Both the position numbers and the translations under genes were made by a program. The notes beneath the pieces were generated by a model. It did no database searches. It saw nothing but the letters and a program-made list of their open reading frames with translations, and was not told where the DNA came from. This document shows, piece after piece, positions 44,245-56,742 of a DNA stretch of 64,000 nucleotides. Position 1 is the stretch's first letter, and each line of letters starts with the position of its first letter. This DNA comes from Homarus americanus (lineage: Eukaryota > Arthropoda > Malacostraca > Decapoda > Nephropidae). Where the stretch lies: the NCBI RefSeq assembly GCF_018991925.1, contig NW_024755055.1:749496-813495 (forward strand). The letters are read 5' to 3'.

Positions 44245-45425
44245 TGGGGTGGATGGGAGCTCTGAAGGTGTGTAGGAGGGGCGGATGGGGTACTGGAGGT
44301 GTAAGAGGGGCGGATGGGAGCTCTGAAGGTGTGTAGGAGGGGCGGATGGGGCGCTGGAGGTGTGTAGGAGGGGTGGATGGGGCGCTAGAGGTGTGTAGGA
44401 GGGGCGGGTGGGGCGCTAGAGGTGTGTAGGAGGGGCGGATGGGGCGCTAGGGTGTGTAGAGGGGCGGATGGGGCGCTAGAGGTGTGTAGGAGGGCGGGTG
44501 GGGCGCTAGAGGTGTGTGGGAGGGGCGGATGGGGCGCTGGAGGTGTGTAGGAGGGGTGGATGGGGCGCTAGAGGTGTGGGGAGGGCGGGTGGGGCGCTAG
44601 AGGTGTGTAGGAGGGGCGGATGGGGCGCTGGAGGTGTGTGGGAGGGTGGATGGGGCGCTAGAGGTGTGTAGGAGGGCGGGTGGGGCGCTAGAGGTGTGTG
44701 CAGAGGGGCGGATGGGGCGCTAAAGGTGTGTACAGGGGGCGGATGGGGCGCTAGAGGTGTGTAGGAGGGGGCGGATGGGGCGCTAGGGTGTGTGGGAGGG
44801 GCGGATGGGGCAGAGGTGTGTGGGAGGGGCGGGTGGGGCGCTGGAGGTGTGTAGGAGGGACGGGTGGGGCGCTGGAGGTGTGTAGGAGGTGGGGCGCTGG
44901 GTGGTGTGCGGGGGCGGATGGGGCGCTGGGGGTGTGTGGGGAGGGCAGGTGGGGCGCTGGAGTGTGTGGGGAGGGGCGGGTGGGGCTGGAGGTGGGGAGG
45001 GCGGATGGGGCGCTAGAGGTGTGTACGAGGGGCGGATGGGGCGCTAGAGGTGTGTGGAGGGACGGATGGGGCGCTGGGGTGTGTAGGAGGGGCGGTGGGG
45101 GGGTGTGTGGGGAGGGACGGATGGGGCGCTGGAGGTGTGGGGGAGGGGCGGATGGGGCTGGAGGTGTGTGGGGAGGGACGGATGGGGCGCTGGAGGTGGG
45201 GCGCTGGAGGTGTGGGGGAGGGACGGATGGGGCGCTGGAGGTGTGTGGGGAGGGGGACGGATGGGGCGCTGGAGGTGTGTAGGAGGACGGATGGGGCGCT
45301 GGAGGTGTGTAGGAGGGACGGATGGGGCGCTGGAGGTGTGTGGAGGGAGGATGGGCGCTGGAGGTGTGGGCGGATGGGGCGCTGGAGGTGGTGTAGGAGG
45401 GACGGATGGGGCGCTAGAGGTGTGT
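44245..45425. repeat. ~31-bp minisatellite, about 38 units
   Basis: The unit reads GGGGCGCTAGAGGTGTGTAG plus GAGGGGCGGAT. The left half favours CTAGAG, the right half CTGGAG and GGGACGG, suggesting directional spread of variants. Many Gly/Trp/Arg and Pro/Ser/His frames here are artefacts. Confidence 0.95.
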
Positions 45426-45974
45426 AGTAGAGCCATTTAGTAAGGAAATTGGATTCGTCTGGCATCAAGTTTTGACCACACAAGCTAGAACTTAGGGTCG
45501 TTTCTTTCATGACTTTAGGTCAGTGGAATGAGAACTTTTGGTCCACCTAAGTTGGGACCTTTGGCCTATGTGGTCATAACTTTACCTCACCTCCCCTCAC
45601 GCAAGAGGAAAGTTAGACAAGTAGCTCCCTAACGGTACAAAAAACAGGTAGCAACGGTACAAAAAAACAGGTAGCATCACCTTGGCATTTAGCAGTGCCT
45701 GATACCGTTGACTGCTCTCTCTCTCTCTCCTCCATTACCTATCCCGCCCCTTTCCTATAAATCCGTCTGCCCCTCCCACATGCCTCCCTCACATCTACCA
45801 TATCCTTGGCTCCTCCACCCACTCCTCCACACACAGTTGGATGTCTCCTCTCCACCCTCACCTCCACCCAGCATTTCACTCCCCATCTCCTCAAATGTCT
45901 CACCCCTCTCTCCCCTATGTCCTACGCCCCTTTCTGCCTCCACTAAGTAACTACACTATCACAACCACTATAAC
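45426..45974. other. Noncoding stretch, pyrimidine-rich right part
   Basis: A duplicated ACGGTACAAAAAAACAGGTAGC-like segment at 45,635/45,655 (split over two near copies). No gene found. Confidence 0.55.
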
Positions 45975-46560
45975 GTCAGTGTCCGGTGTCCGATATCCAG
46001 TGTCCGGTGTCCAGTGCCCAGTGTTCGATGTCCAGTGTCCGAATAATTTAAAGTTTAGTAAATAAGTCACGTACATCCGGGAACACTACGCTAAATGTCA
46101 CTACTCCAGCAGTCAGCGAGGGTGCCGAAACTCACGGACATGTGACCAAAACCCGGAACCTAATCTAACCTAACTTGACTACTCTATAACCTAACCAAAT
46201 CTGACTAATCCCTAACTTAACCTAACCAAACCCGACCAAACTTACTTAATACTTAACCTACCACTATTACTACCACTATCACTACCACATCTACTATCAC
46301 TACCACCACTACCACAACTACTACTACCACCACTACAACTACCACTACTACTATTATTATTTTACACAGGGCACCATTACCCCCACACTAGCCATCAAAA
46401 CACCGAAAACATTAAAAACAGGCACACAAAAAAATCCATTTCGTAATATCGTAAATCAGTAGAGGGAGACATGACCTTTCAGTAGTGGCCCACCGGTTAA
46501 GTAGAGGTCCACCGGTTCAGTAGTGGCCCACCGGTTCAGTAGAGGTCCACCGGTTCAGTC
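45975..46560. repeat. Small repeats: GTGTCCGGTGTCC, CCTAA-like, CTACCAC, 20-bp CCACCGGTTCAGTAG
   Basis: GTCC(A/G)(G/A)TGTCC decamers at 45,976-46,040, scattered CCTAACC at 46,158-46,250, ACTACCACTA triplets at 46,260-46,350, and four CACCGGTTCAGTAGTGGCC-like units at 46,474-46,560. Confidence 0.8.
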
Positions 46561-46611
46561 GACTACCTGGGTTTGACTCAAGACAAGTTCCTCTGCCATT
46601 TAATCTAAGTT

Positions 46612-47450
46612 CAGGTAGATGGAGGGGGTGTAGAGTGAATGGAGGGGGTATGAAGGTAGATGGAGGGTGTAGAGGTAGATGGAGGGGTGTAGAGGTAGAT
46701 AGAGGGGTGTAAGGGTAGATGGAGGGTGTAAGTAGATGGAGGGGGTGTAGGAGTAGATGGAGGGTGTAGAGGTAGATGGAGGGTGTAGAGGTAGATGGAG
46801 GGAGGTGTAGAGGTAGATGGAGGGTGTAGAGGTAGATGGAGGGTGTAGAAAAGGGTAGATGGAGGGTGTAGAGGTAGATGGAGGGAGGTGGAAAAGTAGA
46901 TGGAGGGTGTAGAGGTAGATGGAGGGGTTGTAGAGGTAGATGGAGGGGGTGTAGAGGTAGATGGAGGGTGTAGAGGTAGATGGAGGGGTGCAGGAATGAG
47001 ATGGAAAGGGGTGTAAGAAGGTAGATGGGGGGTGTAGAGATAGATGGAGGGTGTAGAGGTAGATGGAGGGGGTGTAGAGGTAGATGGAGGGTGTAGAGGT
47101 AGATGGAGGGTGGAAGAAGAAGTAGATGGAGGTGTAGAGGTAGATGGAGGGTGTAAGAGGTAGATGGAGGGGGTGTAGAGGTAGATGGAGGGGGTGTAGA
47201 GGTAGATGGAGGGTGTAGAGGTAGATGGAGGTGTAGAGGTAGATGGAGAGGTGTAGAGGTAGATGGAGGGTGTAGAAATTGGAGTGGAGGGGTGTGAGGT
47301 AGATGGAGGGGTGTAGAGGTAGATGGATGGGGTGGAGAGGTAGATGGAGGTGTAGAGGTAAGTGGAGGGTGTAGAGGTAGATGGAGGGGGTGGAGAGGTA
47401 GATGGAGGGGGTGTAGAGGTAGATGGAGGGGGTGGAGAAGTAGTTGGACG
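46612..47450. repeat. 19-bp minisatellite GGTAGATGGAGGGTGTAGA, about 42 units
   Basis: Length variation comes from the G run and from AGAAG insertions. Two 300-codon minus-strand His/Leu/Pro/Ser frames are artefacts. Confidence 0.95.
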
Positions 47451-48125
47451 AACGGACGGACAGACAGGCGGAAAGAAAGAACAAAAAAATTAAATAAAAA
47501 CAAATTGTAAAAAAAATTAAATAAATGCCAGAAAACACGACACTTACCATAAGAAAAGTGAACAGCAGGCCAGTGAGCTGTAGTGACGAGCGGTAATTAC
47601 AGGTGTTGGAAGTATAATGTTTACCTTTAACCCCCCATAAATACGGTTTACTTTCACTATAGGAGTTTTCTGTGTGACACTACGCCAGCCCCTTATACAC
47701 CCCCCCCCCCTCCTCCCTCCTCGTTCACTCCCCTACCTACGCATACTCACCCACTTTAACCTCTTGGATAATAGGTCTACCACTTAAGTATTACCAGTGT
47801 TTATAATAAGGACTCTTAGATACTCTTAAAGTGATTATTTTTATAACAAATGAAAGACGAATTTGATATATTTTCCTTTTTAATATTACCACAATTTAAG
47901 GGTCTGGTCTTTAACTATGACCAGTGTTTAGGGCGGTGATGGGAAGGTAGTAACGGGACTGGGGGTAGGGAGGGGAATGAGGGGGGAGGGGGGAAGGGGG
48001 GAGACAGAGGCGCGGGTGGGGGCCAACAGGTCGAGGACGTCCCACCCCCCCTTTGGTGATGTAACCCGTCTATGCTCCCCCTCATCTCCCCCCTCACCAA
48101 CATGACCCTATCACATTACCTACCC
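47451..48125. other. Complex noncoding stretch with G-rich part
   Basis: G/A-rich sequence at 47,955-48,005 and C-run at 47,700-47,712. No gene found. Confidence 0.55.
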
Positions 48126-48225
48126 GATGGTGGTAATGGTGGTAGTTGGAATGGTTGCAGTAGGTCTTGTTGCTATAATAGTAGTAGTCGTAGTAGTAGT
48201 AGTAGTAATAGTAGTAGTAGTAGTT
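48126..48225. repeat. GGT/AGT triplet tract
   Basis: TGGTGGTAATGG then (GTA)n; the poly-Val and poly-Ser frames are artefacts. Confidence 0.93.
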
Positions 48226-49085
48226 TGGTCAGAGGATGTGGGAAAAGTATCCATAAATACAGGTAAATCGTTAAAGCAGGTAAGATCGTGTTTTGTTCAC
48301 CAATGTAAACACGGGTTATCCTACGGTACACGGACAAAAACTCACTGGTTTAGCGTTAAGGTTATGTGAGTTTTTGTCCTACCCCCTCCAACCCCCCCAA
48401 TATTAACCCGGGTTGGCCTCACGAACTAGCCAAACTGACCGGTAAACCTGGCCAACTTAACAACTTAACCTTCAGTCATTTGATATATTTAGTTTGTTAA
48501 CCCGACTCGTGTTAATCAACTTTTTAAACACACCTGAAGTCATTTCTTTCCACACACACTAAAACAACATTAACCTAAAATAAAAGAAGGGAACATTAAC
48601 CCCCATATAATAATAAACAATGCTCATTAACCTCACACGCGACAAAATAAGTTAAGGGGTTACTGGTCGGGTTAAAGTCGACGTTAAGCTGACACCTACC
48701 GGTAAATCTATGTATTTTCACCACTAAGTTCACCAACAAAGCGAATCATTAATATCCGATAGTGTGTGAGGTAGGTATTGTCTCTTTAACCGGCTATAGG
48801 GTCCGGTAATCATGAATGGTGGACCCTATTTACCGGTATAAATTCTTCTTATGACTGTTGTGACGGAAGTAAGAACTACAGACACAAATATTTTAAGTTT
48901 AATTATTTTATCTTAAATTGCCTCACGGATGATAAGTTCTCAAATAAATCATAAAATCCCATTAACTAAAACAATATATCAGTAAAGCTTAAGTGGACAA
49001 AATCCCATAAGACAAATCCACTGTGAACCTAAATCCACCAATTGAGAGAAGGTTGGATTAGGTTGGATAAGGGTGATTTACGACA
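48226..49085. other. Long complex stretch without tandem repeats
   Basis: About 860 bp of AT-rich, non-repetitive sequence with many TTAACC words but no array. Nothing recognised. Confidence 0.5.
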
Positions 49086-49205
49086 TGTGGGTGGGGTGGG
49101 GGCGGGAGTGGGGGCAGGGAGGGCGGGGCGGGGTGGGTGGGACGGGGCGGGGTGAGATGGGACAGGTGGGGAGGTGGGGACAGGGGCGGGGCGGGGCGGG
49201 GCATG
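49086..49205. repeat. G-rich GGGGCGGGGTGGG tract
   Basis: Repeated GGGGCGGGGTGGGTGGGA with G runs that could form quadruplexes. Confidence 0.88.
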
Positions 49206-49539
49206 TGAATTGGGTGGGTGATAGTTGTCCAGGAAGCTATCAGGCCGGGTATGGCAATTATCACGTTAACTCAAGGACGCCGCCATCTTTTCTGCCTCCT
49301 CATCCACTCCTCTCTCCTCCTCCTCCTCTTATTTCCCACGTTTATTCCCTTACCCTTCAACCTCTTCAGCTATTCAAGTTTCCAATGGCTTTTGTTTACA
49401 CAGTATTTTTTTTTCCTATATCGTTCTAGGAAGTTTTTTTTCCTTTGGTAAATATCCTGGGTAAAAAAAAATATGTTTACCATCACATCTGATTGATTTT
49501 AACTGATATTAATTTATTCTGCTTTAATCATATCTTAAG
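49206..49539. other. Complex noncoding stretch
   Basis: Pyrimidine-rich at 49,285-49,340; nothing recognised. Confidence 0.5.
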
Positions 49540-49737
49540 TTAATTCTACCTTAACCTAACATTAACCTATCTTACTTTAAGCATACCCTAAGTTAATCCC
49601 ACTTTAACCTAATCTAACTTAATCCTACCCTAACTTAATTAACATAACCTAACACAAACTTAACACTATTTTACCCTAACCATACCTTAACCTAACACCA
49701 ACCTAACTGTAACCTATTCTAAGAGTTAATCCGTACG
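49540..49737. repeat. Degenerate TTAACCTAA-type sequence
   Basis: Diverged relatives of CCTAA, spaced by CTTA, CACCA and TCC words. Confidence 0.65.
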
Positions 49738-50088
49738 TGTGTCTGTCCGCCCGTCCGTGCATCTATCAGTCCGTACGTGCATCTGTCAGTCCGTCCGTGC
49801 ATCTGTTTGTCCGTACGTACATCTGTCAGTCCGTCCGTCCATGCATCTGTCAGTCTGTACGTACATCTATCGTCCGCCCGTCCGTGCATCTATCAGTCCG
49901 TACGTGCATCTGTCAGTCCGTCCGTGCATCTGTTTGTCCGTACGTACATCTGTCAGTCCGTCCGTCCATGCATCTGTCAGTCTGTACGTACATCTATCAG
50001 TCCGTCCGTCCGTGCATGTCAGTCTGTTCGTGCATCTGTGTGTCCGTCAGTGCATGTCAGTCCGTCCGTCCGTCCGTCCGTCCGCCCC
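49738..50088. repeat. CCGTCCGTGCATCTGTCAGT minisatellite with 126-bp higher-order unit
   Basis: About 20-bp basic units; a 126-bp block starting CGCCCGTCCGTGCATCTATC at 49,749 is repeated at 49,875. Three overlapping open frames result from the period and are not genes. Confidence 0.94.
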
Positions 50089-50249
50089 ATAAACAAACAC
50101 ATCACTCACTTTACATCTCAAATAAGAAGATTTCAATTCTCTCCTAAAACGTGAATTCGGGAAACGAACCCAGAGCCTCAAGTTAATGTACCGAACCTGT
50201 GGCCCACTGTTCCACAACGGTACGGAAGACGGGGGTCAAAGGTCACACT

Positions 50250-50590
50250 GTCTGAGAGGGGGGGGAGGGGTGAGGGGGGTGGGGGAAGGTACAGTTATTT
50301 ATGACGGTTGATGAGAGGGAAGTGTGGGAGGTTGTTATGAGAGGGGGGTTGAGGGGAGTGGGAGGGAGGATGTTGTGTAGGAAGGAGTGGAATGGAGGTT
50401 GTTGTGAGAGGGGGGAGTGGGAGGGAGGTTCAACTGAATGAGAGGGGCAGTAGGGAAAGTTAACTTTTCTGAGAAGGAATGAGTGGAATGGAGAAAGGGA
50501 GGAGTGGGTCAGATTAACTCATCAGAGAGGGATGAGAGGAATGGAATAATTCACCTGAGAGGGATGAGTGGGGGAGGTTAACAAATGTAA
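50250..50590. repeat. Degenerate G/A-rich repeat (GAGAGGGGGGAGTGGGAGG)
   Basis: Diverged 35-60 bp units with GGTTGTTGTGAGAGG and GAGAGGGATGAGTGG. Confidence 0.75.
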
Positions 50591-50614
50591 ACTCCAAGAA
50601 GCTGTTAATAAGAT

Positions 50615-51022
50615 GTAGTGGGTACGTAACTTCAAGGTAATTTTTCACTGTGGGTACGTAATTTCAAGGTAATTTTTCACTGTGGGTACGTAACTTCAAG
50701 GTATTTTTTCACTGTGGGTACGTAACTTCAAGGTAATTTTTTACTGTGGGTACGTAACTTCAAGGTAATTTTTCACTGGGTACGTAACTTCAAGGTAATT
50801 TTTCACTGTGGGTACGTAAGTTCAAGGTAATTTTTCACTGTGGGTACGTAACTAAAAGGTAATTTTTTACTGTGGGTACGTAAGTTCAAGGTAATTTTTC
50901 ACTGGGTACGTAACTTCAAGGTAATTTTTCACTGTGGGTACGTAACTTCAATGGGCTGAAGGTCTAGATCTGAGGGGCTGAAGGTCTAGATCTGAGGGGC
51001 TGAAGGTCTAGATCTGAGGGGC
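50615..51022. repeat. 32-bp minisatellite followed by 21-bp minisatellite
   Basis: About ten units with GTGGGTACGTAACTTCAAGG then TAATTTTTCACT (period 32), followed at 50,952 by three units of GGGCTGAAGGTCTAGATCTG. Confidence 0.95.
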
Positions 51023-51892
51023 TGGGGGCTGAGACTATAATTCCCAAATACAGGAATTCCAAATAGGTTGTAGTTATCAATATTAAACACGCATTAATAC
51101 TTGGCCCCACAGAAGATGGTACAAGATGGTACAAATAGTGGTACTGAGAGTGTACTGTACAAGTAAGACGGTACAAGGCGTTACAAGACGGTACAAGTAA
51201 CATTGAAATAGAGTTACATTATGTTAACATGGTATTAGTGACGGATACTCACAAAGAGGTATAGGAGTGACAGGTATAGGAGTGACAGGTAGGAGTGACA
51301 GGTAAGAGTGACAGGTAGGAGTGACAGGTAGAAGTGAGGTACCGTGCTTCCTGAAGGGGCACCTATAACAACAAAACACACACAAGGTCATAAGATTGGT
51401 CAGAGGTCGTGGGATAGAGGTGTCCCTAAGCGTCGCCCGAGGGTCTTGCAACTACCTCCTTGGTGACGTATAGAGTCCTTCACGTATAGAGTCCTTCAGT
51501 AATAAGATTTAAGGTGGGGAAACCCTAGCACCTCCTGATGTAGGGATGAAGGAATACTTAGATTTGAAAGATATTACTAAAGCTACATGGAGATTTTACA
51601 ATAAACTCCTTCAGAAGTAATATGAGATACCTGTAAAGCATCGTCAGTGGCAAGTCTTTCTCCAGAGTGTCTTGTTGGAGTAGGAGAGAGCCCCTAACGT
51701 CATCTGCAGAAGGTATTGGAACCACCTTCAAGCATATGGTGTTAGGAGTGAGTAAATGTTGTAGACGATCTGATAACCACCTTCCTGCTAACGAGGGGTT
51801 CTTTAGGAGTATGAAGTGGCGTCAATGTTACTTCGGTGATTGTTAAAGACCGAAGCGTGAGGGAAAGCGATACTTGGGAAGAGTGAGGAGAT
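51023..51892. other. Complex noncoding stretch with a short GACAGGTAGGAGT repeat
   Basis: Six GTGACAGGTAGGA-like units at 51,265-51,335 and short GGTACAAG repeats at 51,117-51,190. No gene found. Confidence 0.55.
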
Positions 51893-52112
51893 ATGGGCAA
51901 GGAAGGAAAGGAAGGAAGAAGGAAGAAGGAAGAAAGGAAGGAAGAGGAAGGAAGAGGAAGGAAGGGAGGGAGGGAGAGAGGGGAAGGAAGGAAGGAAGGA
52001 AGGAAGGAAGGAAGGGAAGGAAGAGGAGGGAGGAAGGAAGGAAGGAAGGAAGGAAGGAAGGAAGGAAGGAAGGAAGGAAGGGAGGGAGGAAGGAAGGAAG
52101 GAAGGAAGGGAC
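51893..52112. repeat. (GGAA)n microsatellite
   Basis: GGAAGGAAGGAA with GGGA and AGGAG interruptions. Confidence 0.95.
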
Positions 52113-52199
52113 TCACTATGTAAACAATGTCATTAACTTTTTCCCTGAGCAAACACTTAATAATTCAGACCCATTTATACATTACCATACTACTTTATA

Positions 52200-54695
52200 A
52201 CCCAGCTGAAGGCAATACAGTATAACCAAACAGAGTAAACAAACCCATACAGTATAACCAAACAGAGTAAAACAACCTATAGAGTATAACCAAACAGAGT
52301 AAAAACAAAACCTATAGAGTATAAATCAAACAGAGGAAACAAACCTATAGAGTATAACCAAACAGAGTAAACAAACCTATAGAGTATAACAAACAGAGAA
52401 AACAAACCTATAGAGTATAACCAAACAGAGTAAAAACAAACCTATAGAGTATAAACTCAAACAGAGGAAACAAACCTATAGAGTATAAATTCATAAAACA
52501 GAGTAAACAAAACCTATAGAGTATAAACTAAACAGAGTAAAACAAAACAAACCAAACAAACAAACCTATAGAGTATAACCAAACAGAGGAAACAAACCTA
52601 TAGAGTATAACCAAACAGAGTGAAACTTATGAGTATAACTAAACTATAGAGTATAAATCAAACAGAGGAAACAAACCCCTATAGTATAACCAACAGAGGA
52701 AACAAACTCATACAGTATAACCAACAGAGTAAACAAAAGAGTAAAACTAAACAGTATAAGTATCCAAACAGAGAAACAAAACCTATAGAGTATAAATCAA
52801 ACAGAGGAAACAAACCTATAGAGTATAACCAAACAGAGTGAAACAAACCTATAGAGTATAACCAAACAGAGAAACAAGCCTATGCAGTATAGCCAAACAG
52901 AGTAAACAAACCTATAGAGAGTATAACCAAACAGAGGAAACAAACCTATAACCAAACAGAGAAACAAACCAGTATAACCAAACAGAGAAACAAACCTATA
53001 GAGTATAAATAACCAAACAAGAAACAAACCTATAGAGTATATAACCAAACAGAAAACAAACCTACAGTATATAGCCAAACAGAGAAACAAACCTATAGAG
53101 TATAACCAAACAGAAACAAACCAGTATAACCAAACAGAGAAACAAACCTATAGTATAACCAACAGAGAAACAAACCCATACAATAGAAACAAGCCTATAC
53201 AACCAAACAGAGTAAAACAAACCCATAGAGTATAACCAAACAGAGTGAAACAAACCTATAGAAGTATAACCAAACAGAGAAGCAAAACCTATAAGTATAA
53301 CCAAACAGAAACAAACCTATACAGTACTTCAACCAAACAGAAGTAAAACAAACCTATAAGTATAACCAAGCAAAAACAAACCTACAGAGTATAACCAAAC
53401 AGAGGAAACAAACCTATAGAGTATAACCAACAGAGGAAACAGGAGAAAACCTAGAGTATAAATCAAACAGAGGAAACAAAACCTATAGAGTATGCCACCA
53501 ACAGAGGAAACAAAAACCCATACAGAGAGCATACAGTATAAATTCAAACAGAGTAAACAAACTTATAGAGTATAACCAAAACAGAGAAACCTATAGAGTA
53601 TAACCAAACAGAGTGAAACAAACTTATAGAGTATAACCAAACAGAGGAAACAAAAACAGTATAACCAAACAGAGTAAACAAAACCTATAGAGTATAACCA
53701 AACAGAGGAAACAAACCTATAGAGTATAACCAAAACAGAGTGAAACAAACCTACTGCAGAGTATAACCAAACAGAGAGAAATAACCAACAGAGGAAACAA
53801 AACCTATAGAGTATAACCAAACAGAGTAAACAAACCTATAGAGTATAACCAAACACAAAACAAAACCTATAGAGTATAACCAAACAGAGGAAACAAAACC
53901 TATGAAGTATAGAGCATAACCAAACAGAGAAACAAACCTATAGAGTATAACCAAACAGAAAACAAAACCTATAGAGTATAACCAAACAGGAAACAAACCT
54001 AGAGTATAACCAAACAGAGGAAACAAAACTCTATACAGTATAACCAAACAGAGAAAACAAACTCTATAGAGTATAACAACAAGTATAACCAAACAGAGAA
54101 ACAAACCAGAGTATATAACCAAACAGAGGAAACAAACCTATAGAGCAAATCAACAGAGGAAACAAACCTATAGAGTATAACCAAACAGAGTAGAGAGTAT
54201 AACCAAACAGAGTAAACAAACCTATAGAGTATAACCAAACAGAGTGGAAACAAAACCTACAGTATAACCAAACAGAGTGAAACAAACCAGAGTATAACCA
54301 AACAGAGGAAAACAAACCTATAGAGTATAACCAAACAAGAGTAAACAAACCTATAGAGTATAAATCAAAATAGTAGGAAACAAAACTATACAGTATAACC
54401 AAACAGAGTGAAAACAAAACCTATACACAGTAACCAAACAGGAAACAAAAACTCTATAGAGTATAACCAAACAGAGAAAACAAACCTATAGAGTATAACC
54501 AAACAGAGTGAAACAAACCATAGATTATAACCAAAACAGAGGAAACAAACCTATAGAGTATAACCAAAACAGAGGAAACAAAACTATAGAGTATATAACC
54601 AAACAGAGTGAAACAAACCTATAGATTATAAACTGAACAGAGTAAACAAACCCATACAGTATAACCAAACAGAGGAAAACAAAACCTATAGAGTA
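52200..54695. repeat. 32-bp minisatellite of about 2.5 kb
   Basis: Roughly 80 units containing ACCAAACAGAGGAAACAAAC then CTATAGAGTATA. Variation is mostly small indels in A runs and GAGTAAA/GAGGAAA/GAGTGAAA alternatives. This is the largest array in the window; hydrophobic minus-strand frames in it are artefacts. Confidence 0.96.
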
Positions 54696-54822
54696 TGTTC
54701 AAATGTAACAAATGCAAAATAATGCATATTTGTCCTAAGTACAGACTCAAACCTCGCATCCATTACTCAGATCTTAACTCAATTTGTTATTAATTTCTAA
54801 CTATTATGTCTTTACGGTAGCA

Positions 54823-54823
<1 letters not shown>

Positions 54824-54878
<55 letters not shown>
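54824..54878. repeat. (GT)n microsatellite
   Basis: About 27 GT units. Confidence 0.95.
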
Positions 54879-54879
<1 letters not shown>

Positions 54880-56129
54880 ATATCCTGCGGCCTTGAATCA
54901 TGTACAAAAGACGAGATTACCAGCTAAATCTTGTTTATTGATAAATTTGTAGCAGGATACAATTCAGGGGATGTCGTCGGGATTTCTTCAAGGTCTAATG
55001 TAATTGAGTGAGAAGGGTGGTCACGTATGGTTGCAGGAAGTGTGGTTGTGGTCACGTATGGTTGCAGGAAGTGTAGTTTTGGGATAGTATTGACATTTAA
55101 ACTTCATATAAAATCACCCTCAATCACCACTATTCCCGGGATTTTATATGACCCACTGTGATTTAGGGACACAATTATCTTCCTTGACTGTCTAAATATC
55201 AGTCCCACAGCAATAGCTATCTGAGCAAGTGACATGATGTATATAGAGATTTCCTTTTAATATTCCTAATCTATTTTGTGGATTTTTATACCATAGTAAC
55301 ATATTTACTCCTGTTAATTAAATTCAGTTTTGATTTATTTGTTTCCAAGTATATTATGAAGTGAAGGTAATGGTTAAAATCTACACATCAAAAGAATTAT
55401 CATTATTATCCTCATCTTAGTGCCCCCCTCCCAGACAAAGATTCCCACTCATTTCCGTTTTCTATGATCCTTTGTGTTTCTATACTAAATATGGATGAAT
55501 TTTTGGCATAAATGGGTTATTATTATTATTATCTCAGACAAAAATTGTACTCTGATTCAGCAACGATAAAATCATACCAAACTATAACACGAAAATCACG
55601 AAGCGAAATGAGGCGACAGTAAATAAACACGAATAAATAGATTAGTTTCTCGTCTCAATGTTATTATGACATTTCACTCCAGAAAAACCATAAAATGTCA
55701 TTGAACTCTTTAAAAGTCATTCCTATCTGAAGAAAAACCAAAACATGCTTAAATTAATTATCTTACCATGAGGAAATTTATAACTAAATGCTAATGTTGC
55801 GTGGAAGAAATTAATCTGTTAAGTTACCTTGGAAAAACAAAACCAAGTTGAAATGTTATCTAGAAAATAATTCAACTTAACCTAACCCTTCCCAGAGTAG
55901 TAACGTGTTTAATTATCAGGTGAAATAAACTGGGGGGCCTAATATTCATGTGATGCCGTTTTCTTTAATTATTGAAGTCGTTTTTACTCATTATGCTTCA
56001 GGGTAATCAGCATGAAAAGCAAGAAGATTACTTTCACTCTTAACCTGTGACATTCTCCTACACTACTTGACGTTACATTGCCTTACGTTCCCTGCTGTGT
56101 TGACGTATATAAGTGGATGAATATCGTAA
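54879..56129. other. Complex AT-rich stretch upstream of the ZP-N gene start exon
   Basis: About 1.2 kb without arrays. It includes a 33-bp duplication (GGTCACGTATGGTTGCAGGA at 55,018 and 55,051) and a single diverged unit of the 30-bp repeat at 55,919. It could be intron or promoter of the ZP-N gene; no exon could be chosen. Confidence 0.5.
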
Positions 56130-56295
56130 TGACACCTCCATATAACGGACTTTTCTCTCCATATAATCCGTTAAATGGGAGGTTCATAAGAGACCTTCGA
56201 TATAACGGATTTTCACCTCTATACAGTTCGTTACACAGAGGTTTTTATATCTAACAGACCCTTCATATAACAGATACCAATACTACGCTACTGTA
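56130..56295 (-). mobile_element. Family B MITE, diverged copy upstream of the ZP-N start exon
   Basis: It contains ACACCTCCATATAACGGAC, CATATAATCCGTTAAATGGG and GATATAACGGATTTTCACCT, then a terminal CTACTGTA. The order of motifs is mixed relative to other copies, suggesting rearrangement or two overlapping copies. It lies about 340 bp before the first coding exon. Confidence 0.6.
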
Positions 56296-56632
56296 TTCAT
56301 ACTAGTTATAATGGATTTAAAGCCGTAAATCAAATTTCATCCCAATTACCAAAGCATTATGTTGTTTGAAGCTCGTATTGAAGGCTAGTCAGACTAATTG
56401 GGGTTAATCTCTTTTTCCCACTTTCTATAATGTTAAGGTAGAACTATTTTATATTTCTTCCGTTTTCAACCTTATATAAAATATTCAATGCTGCTTCATA
56501 TATCGAATTTTTATCCCAAGGTATTTCGAACTAGATTATACTAAGCTATTACACTAAGCTATTTTAACTAGAATATAACAAGCTATATTCAACTAGATTA
56601 TACTAAGCTAAATATCTCTCTCTCTCTTACAG

Positions 56633-56742
56633 ATGGCACGACACAAGCTATGGCCGTTGATGTGGGCGGCGCTGTGGGCGTCGAGAACGGCCGCACAGTA
56701 TATAGGGGAGGAGAAACTGTCACCCATCCAGCAAACAGCAGT
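56633..56742 (+). CDS. ZP-N gene, first coding exon (signal peptide)
   Basis: A pyrimidine tract and acceptor ctctcttacag sit directly before ATG, so the start codon is the first base of this exon. At least one untranslated exon must therefore lie upstream. The exon encodes 36 residues plus two bases. The start MARHKLWPLMWAALWASR has a basic n-region and a Trp/Leu/Ala hydrophobic core. Likely signal cleavage follows the Ala-Ala before QYIGEE. The donor is GTGAGT at 56743. Reading on without splicing gives a TGA at once, which supports the splice. Confidence 0.75.

Noticed and set aside
44788..45510. Gly/Trp-rich and Pro/Ser-rich open frames in several phases
   Set aside because: All within the 31-bp GC-rich minisatellite.
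46517..47550. Two open frames of more than 300 codons on the minus strand
   Set aside because: They lie entirely in the 19-bp minisatellite and encode only repeated Ser/Thr/Pro/Leu/His-rich words; both frames are open at once, as expected from composition.
52200..54695. Possible CRISPR-like array (32-bp repeats)
   Set aside because: Units are directly adjacent with no unique spacers, and the genome is eukaryotic. The same holds for the 30-32 bp arrays at 17.3, 40.9 and 50.6 kb.
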